The position numbers and the translations under genes were made by a program. Below, in pieces: positions 61,236 through 64,000 of a stretch of DNA of 64,000 nucleotides (the first letter of the stretch is position 1; every line of letters begins with the position of its first letter). The notes below the pieces were generated by a model. It saw only the letters and a program-made list of their open reading frames with translations. It was not told the origin of the DNA and did no database searches. Source of the DNA: Alphaproteobacteria bacterium (lineage in GTDB: Bacteria; Pseudomonadota; Alphaproteobacteria; Micropepsales; Micropepsaceae); assembly GCA_015654635.1 (NCBI GenBank), contig JAATGP010000025.1:23613-87612 (forward strand). Reading direction: 5' to 3'.

Positions 61236-62831
61236 CTATTCGTCGCCCTCGATCTTGATATCGACATCGGCCTTGGCATGGGTGCGCTCAAGTGCCGGGC
61301 GGACCTCTTTAAGGGCGCTGACCGTCGCTTTGTCGAATGCCTCTGCGACCACTGCGGAGACATTGGCTTTGGCCAAGGCGGCGTGAATCTCGGCTCGCGC
61401 TTTGGCGATATCGGCCTGTGCCTTGGCAAAGTCGGCGGTGTGTTCGCGGAAGGCAATGGCGATCTCCTTATGCACCGCCATGGCGGCGCGATGGATCTCG
61501 GCTTTCTCGATGGCGACCGCGTGACGTTGTTCGGCTCTGGCGGCGGCGAGCGCCCGCCGGACCTCGGCGCGCTCATGGCCGTCGGTATCCCAATGCATCT
61601 TGATTCCGCTCGGCCCTTCCCAACCCATGGTGATCTGGGATGGCGGTGCTGGCGGCTCCGGCGGCGCAGGCGGCTCCGGCGGAGCAGGCGGAACATCATC
61701 CGCCTCGTCAGCGGCCGCCGCGATGCTATGCACCGGGCGAACCCTAACTGTTTTCTCGACCGGGGGGGCGGCTTGTGCCGAAAGTGCCGTTTGTGCCGTT
61801 TGTGCCGAAGATACTGCCTGCGCCGAAGGGACTGCTTGTGCTGCTGGCGTTGCGGTCACCACGGCTTCGGGTTTCGCTTCGGCCACGGAAGGCCGCGCCA
61901 AGGCCATCACGGCAGTGGCCGTAAGGCCGAGGGCTGCAATCTTCAACACGTCGCTTTTGCGCACGGCCCGGCGCAAGCGGGTGGGATTGAGAATGGCTTC
62001 GACACGGGCATCCAGCATCGAGGCTTCCGCCATGGCAAGGCTCACCCCGGCATAAGAAGGGCGCGATCCCGCAAAGGCGCGTGCCAGCCCCACCAGATGT
62101 TCGGCATAAGCGCTGGCTTTGATACCACAGGAGAGCACCACATCGTCGGCTGCGGTTTCGCCATCGCGCCGCATCAGCCGCGCCGCCACCCAAACCAGCG
62201 GATTGGGCCAATAAAGTGCGCAAGCCAGCACGGCGAGCAGCCGTGTCAAACAATCCTTGCGCCGCACATGCGCCGCTTCGTGCAGCAGCACCGCTTCGAG
62301 GCGCCCCCGCTCCCAGGTGACGGATGCTTTCGGGAGCAGCACGATGGGCCGCAAAATACCCCAGGTGATAGGCCCGGCATCGCCCGGCGTGGTGCGCAGG
62401 CGCAGCTGCCAATTCAAGCCGCGGAATTTTTCCTGCGCAAGCCCGTATGGAATGTGCGGTACGCTGGCGCGATAAAGGCCGTTCAGTGCCACCGCGCCAA
62501 ACACCGCTTTCGAGAGCAGGAAAATCACCCCCATCGCCCACAGCAGGGCAAGGCCAAGCACGGCCAGCGACCAATCGAAGGCAGGCGCCGCGGCCTGCAT
62601 CGCAACTGGCTCAGACGTTTGGGCCGCCGCTGCAGCCAGATGCCAGACCATATGAGACGGGAGCGCCAAAGACGCCAAAGGCAGTGCCAGCAGCACCGCA
62701 AAGGTGCCGCTCAAAATCAGATGGCGCTGGCTCGCGGGCTTGCCCTGGCCGAGCACCAAAGCCAGCGCCAACAAAAGACTGCCACCGAAAAAGCATTCAC
62801 TTGCCAGCAGCAAGATATTGAGCACGATCAT
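61236..62831 (-). CDS. BlaR1-like M56 metallopeptidase with Pro-rich linker and coiled-coil tail
   Basis: 531 aa. Membrane helices near the N-terminus, then the zinc protease motif LLHEAAHVRRKDCLTRLLAVL (HExxH with Ala in the middle) and DGETAADDVVL, and a helix near residue 300 (VLKIAALGLTATAVMALAR). After it come an Ala/Gln/Ser-rich stretch, a proline linker (PPAPPEPPAPPEPPAPP) and a roughly 130-residue Ala/Glu/Lys helix (AEQRHAVAIEKAEIHRAAMAVHKEIAIAFREHTADFAKAQADIAKARAEIHAAL). BlaR1/MecR1 instead carry a beta-lactam sensor. Coupled to a BlaI repressor (ATGA overlap), so signal-triggered cleavage of it or another protein is likely. What it senses is unknown. Confidence 0.85.
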   Translation of the reverse strand: MIVLNILLLASECFFGGSLLLALALVLGQGKPASQRHLILSGTFAVLLALPLASLALPSHMVWHLAAAAAQTSEPVAMQAAAPAFDWSLAVLGLALLWAMGVIFLLSKAVFGAVALNGLYRASVPHIPYGLAQEKFRGLNWQLRLRTTPGDAGPITWGILRPIVLLPKASVTWERGRLEAVLLHEAAHVRRKDCLTRLLAVLACALYWPNPLVWVAARLMRRDGETAADDVVLSCGIKASAYAEHLVGLARAFAGSRPSYAGVSLAMAEASMLDARVEAILNPTRLRRAVRKSDVLKIAALGLTATAVMALARPSVAEAKPEAVVTATPAAQAVPSAQAVSSAQTAQTALSAQAAPPVEKTVRVRPVHSIAAAADEADDVPPAPPEPPAPPEPPAPPSQITMGWEGPSGIKMHWDTDGHERAEVRRALAAARAEQRHAVAIEKAEIHRAAMAVHKEIAIAFREHTADFAKAQADIAKARAEIHAALAKANVSAVVAEAFDKATVSALKEVRPALERTHAKADVDIKIEGDE

Positions 62832-63256
62832 CGTCCGTCCTCCTTGGCTTTTTCGATCAGCGATGACAACCGCTCCAATTCGGCGCGGGAAAGTTTGGTG
62901 TCTTCTTGATTGAGAAGGGCCGCCACCACGCCCTCAACAGAGTTGTCGAAGAAGGTGGACAGCATCGCTTTAACTGCCTTTTGCGCCATCTTCTCGCGCG
63001 CCACTTTGGGCGCATAAACGTAACGCGGCCCCTCGACGCTGTGCCGCAAATGGCCCTTCTTTTCCAGAATGGTCAGATGGGTGCGGATGGCGGTGTAACT
63101 CGGCGGCTCGGCCAATGCCTCTTCGACTTGCGCCGCGGTGGCTTTGCCCAATTTGTAGAGCACATCCATAATCTCGCGCTCGCGCCGCGACAGGCCATCG
63201 GCGGCGCTGCCGTCAGAAACACCATCACCCCTGGATTTGCCGCTCTGCTTCATCAT
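62828..63256 (-). CDS. BlaI/MecI-family repressor
   Basis: About 142 aa. LSRREREIMDVLYKLGKATAAQVEEALAEPPSYTAIRTHLTILEKKGHLRHSVEGPRYVYAPKVAREKMAQKAVKAMLSTFFDNSVEGVVAALL is the complete BlaI family: winged helix, then dimerisation tail with the FFDNS region. The start is uncertain: tandem ATGs at 63256 and 63253 lie inside or next to an inverted repeat, and no ribosome site is visible, so translation may be leaderless or start at an internal GTG. It should repress itself and the M56 gene. Confidence 0.88.
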   Translation of the reverse strand: MMKQSGKSRGDGVSDGSAADGLSRREREIMDVLYKLGKATAAQVEEALAEPPSYTAIRTHLTILEKKGHLRHSVEGPRYVYAPKVAREKMAQKAVKAMLSTFFDNSVEGVVAALLNQEDTKLSRAELERLSSLIEKAKEDGR

Positions 63257-63272
63257 GCCAAATTTTTGGCAT
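63255..63272. promoter_or_regulatory. 8-bp inverted repeat overlapping the blaI-like start
   Basis: ATGCCAAA-TT-TTTGGCAT spans the first codon of the BlaI-like gene and the bases just upstream. It is the only strong dyad near the start and is a candidate autoregulatory operator. Confidence 0.5.
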
Positions 63273-63464
63273 CACTTGGGGCCGCTGTCAATCTGGGGAC
63301 GGGATGAATTTGGCGTAAGGACTGACAACAAGGAAAATGTCACGCTGAGGCGCGGAGTTCCTCTTATCTTTCAGACTCTCCGGACGCCAACATCCGCCAT
63401 CCCACTTCTCCCCGCCTCCGCATGAACCTTCACAATCGACCCCAGAGTAAAAACCGCCGCACTG

Positions 63465-63479
63465 GAACACAACGGAAAC
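63465..63479. promoter_or_regulatory. LexA-like SOS box upstream of uvrB
   Basis: GAAC-ACAACGG-AAAC matches the alphaproteobacterial LexA site (GAAC-N7-GAAC on this strand) in all but one base. It lies 18 bases before the start codon, and a TATATT -10-like hexamer begins eight bases after it. Confidence 0.5.
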
Positions 63480-63497
63480 AGCCCCTATATTGGTCCT

Positions 63498-64000
63498 ATG
63501 CATAACAACGGCATGGTGCCCCGCGGGGGCGTGGAAGTGGCGCGCGGCTTCGGCGAGATGACGGGGGCGGAGATTGCTGGCTTTGTGCCGCATCGCCCCG
63601 CGCGGCCGGAAAAATCCGAAGGCGGCAAACGCTTCCAGCTCGAAAGCGAATATCAGCCCGCTGGCGATCAGCCCACTGCCATCGCGGACCTTGTGCAGGG
63701 CGTCAACGCCAACGACCGCGATCAGGTGCTGCTCGGCGTCACCGGCTCGGGCAAGACCTTCACCATGGCCAAGGTGATCCAGATCACCCAGCGCCCGGCC
63801 CTGATCCTCGCCCCCAACAAAACCCTGGCCGCCCAGCTTTACGCCGAGATGAAAGGCTTCTTCCCCAACAACGCGGTGGAATATTTCGTCTCCTATTACG
63901 ATTACTACCAACCCGAAGCCTATATCCCGCGCACCGACACCTACATCGAGAAGGATTCGTCGATCAACGAAGAGATCGACCGCATGCGCCATTCGGCGAC
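63498..64000 (+). CDS. uvrB: UvrABC system protein B, 5' part
   Basis: The first 167 codons; the gene runs off the window. An N-terminal extension of about 45 residues ([28 protein letters not shown]...) precedes the usual start of UvrB homology, [23 protein letters not shown]. Walker [16 protein letters not shown] (residue 79 on), [64 protein letters not shown] with the beta-hairpin [11 protein letters not shown] that inserts between DNA strands. UvrB verifies damage in nucleotide excision repair. A LexA-like box upstream fits SOS induction. Confidence 0.95.
   Translation, partial: MHNNGMVPRGGVEVARGFGEMTGAEIAGFVPHRPARPEKSEGGKRFQLESEYQPAGDQPTAIADLVQGVNANDRDQVLLGVTGSGKTFTMAKVIQITQRPALILAPNKTLAAQLYAEMKGFFPNNAVEYFVSYYDYYQPEAYIPRTDTYIEKDSSINEEIDRMRHSA

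Noticed and set aside
61098..62909. 603-codon plus-strand frame across the M56 gene
   Set aside because: Antisense shadow: Cys/Arg/His-rich low-complexity translation without motifs.

Overview
The window looks like a chromosomal segment of a GC-rich alphaproteobacterium. Many of its genes are families found mainly or only in that class: DUF1491, DUF2849, DUF934 beside a nitrite/sulfite reductase, DUF6456 paired with a DnaA-domain-IV protein, an ECF16/SigF-type sigma factor with an NrsF (DUF1109) anti-sigma factor, DUF2336-like and MipA/OmpV proteins. The mix of an anaerobic or nitrosative-stress gene (hcp) with a GH9 glycosidase would fit a Rhizomicrobium-like organism, but that is a guess; no rRNA, tRNA or other firm taxonomic marker was found.

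Layout. (1) About 0.5-17.3 kb is a gene-transfer-agent-like (RcGTA-type) head and tail cluster on the minus strand. In transcription order from the right it reads gp1, terminase, portal, small head protein, protease, capsid, gp6, gp7, gp8, gp9, gp10, gp10.1, tape measure, gp12, gp13, gp14, gp15. Its tail block keeps tight stop/start overlaps, including a 52-codon gp10.1 gene at 8065-8223. The cluster shows decay and intrusion. gp15 has a frameshift and its 3' end is lost at a junction near 2.01 kb with a truncated acyltransferase gene. Two GrlR-like genes and a small membrane-protein gene sit on the opposite strand between portal and terminase. A secreted unknown lies between portal and protease. 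Short dispersed repeats lie between several head genes. A holin-like gene is at 0.5-0.9 kb.

(2) 17.3-28 kb holds an AmpG-like transporter, an exported Met/Lys-rich protein, a VOC/MarR divergent pair with a palindromic operator, a B12-binding radical SAM enzyme, a small ParB-like protein, DUF4337, a GDT1/TMEM165 cation transporter, an AbrB-type membrane protein and a class A penicillin-binding protein.

(3) 28-41 kb is metabolic: hcp with an NsrR-like site, a repeat-filled spacer, a GH9 enzyme, an APC permease, a compact sulfite/nitrite reductase operon (DUF2849-cysI-DUF934), a Spy-like protein, DUF4386, an ornithine/lysine decarboxylase followed by a nested palindrome, and a DUF2336-like protein.

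(4) 41-58 kb is signalling and housekeeping: an OmpR/EnvZ-type pair divergent from a MipA porin-like gene, a TetR fragment abutting prfC, DUF1491, two divergent PAS histidine kinases (one DivJ-like), DUF6456 with a DnaA-domain-IV protein, small envelope proteins, a MerR regulator, DUF1499, and the SigF/NrsF pair.

(5) 57.7-64 kb carries a protein resembling the N-terminal part of Mrr-type restriction proteins but without a nuclease domain, a periplasmic rhodanese, a WYL regulator divergent from a GST-like gene across a 26-bp palindrome, a BlaI/M56 pair, and the start of uvrB with a LexA-like box. The most unusual items are the intruded, truncated GTA-like cluster, the nested palindrome at 40.2 kb, the DnaA-IV/DUF6456 pair with paired 14-bp repeats, and the nuclease-less restriction-like protein.
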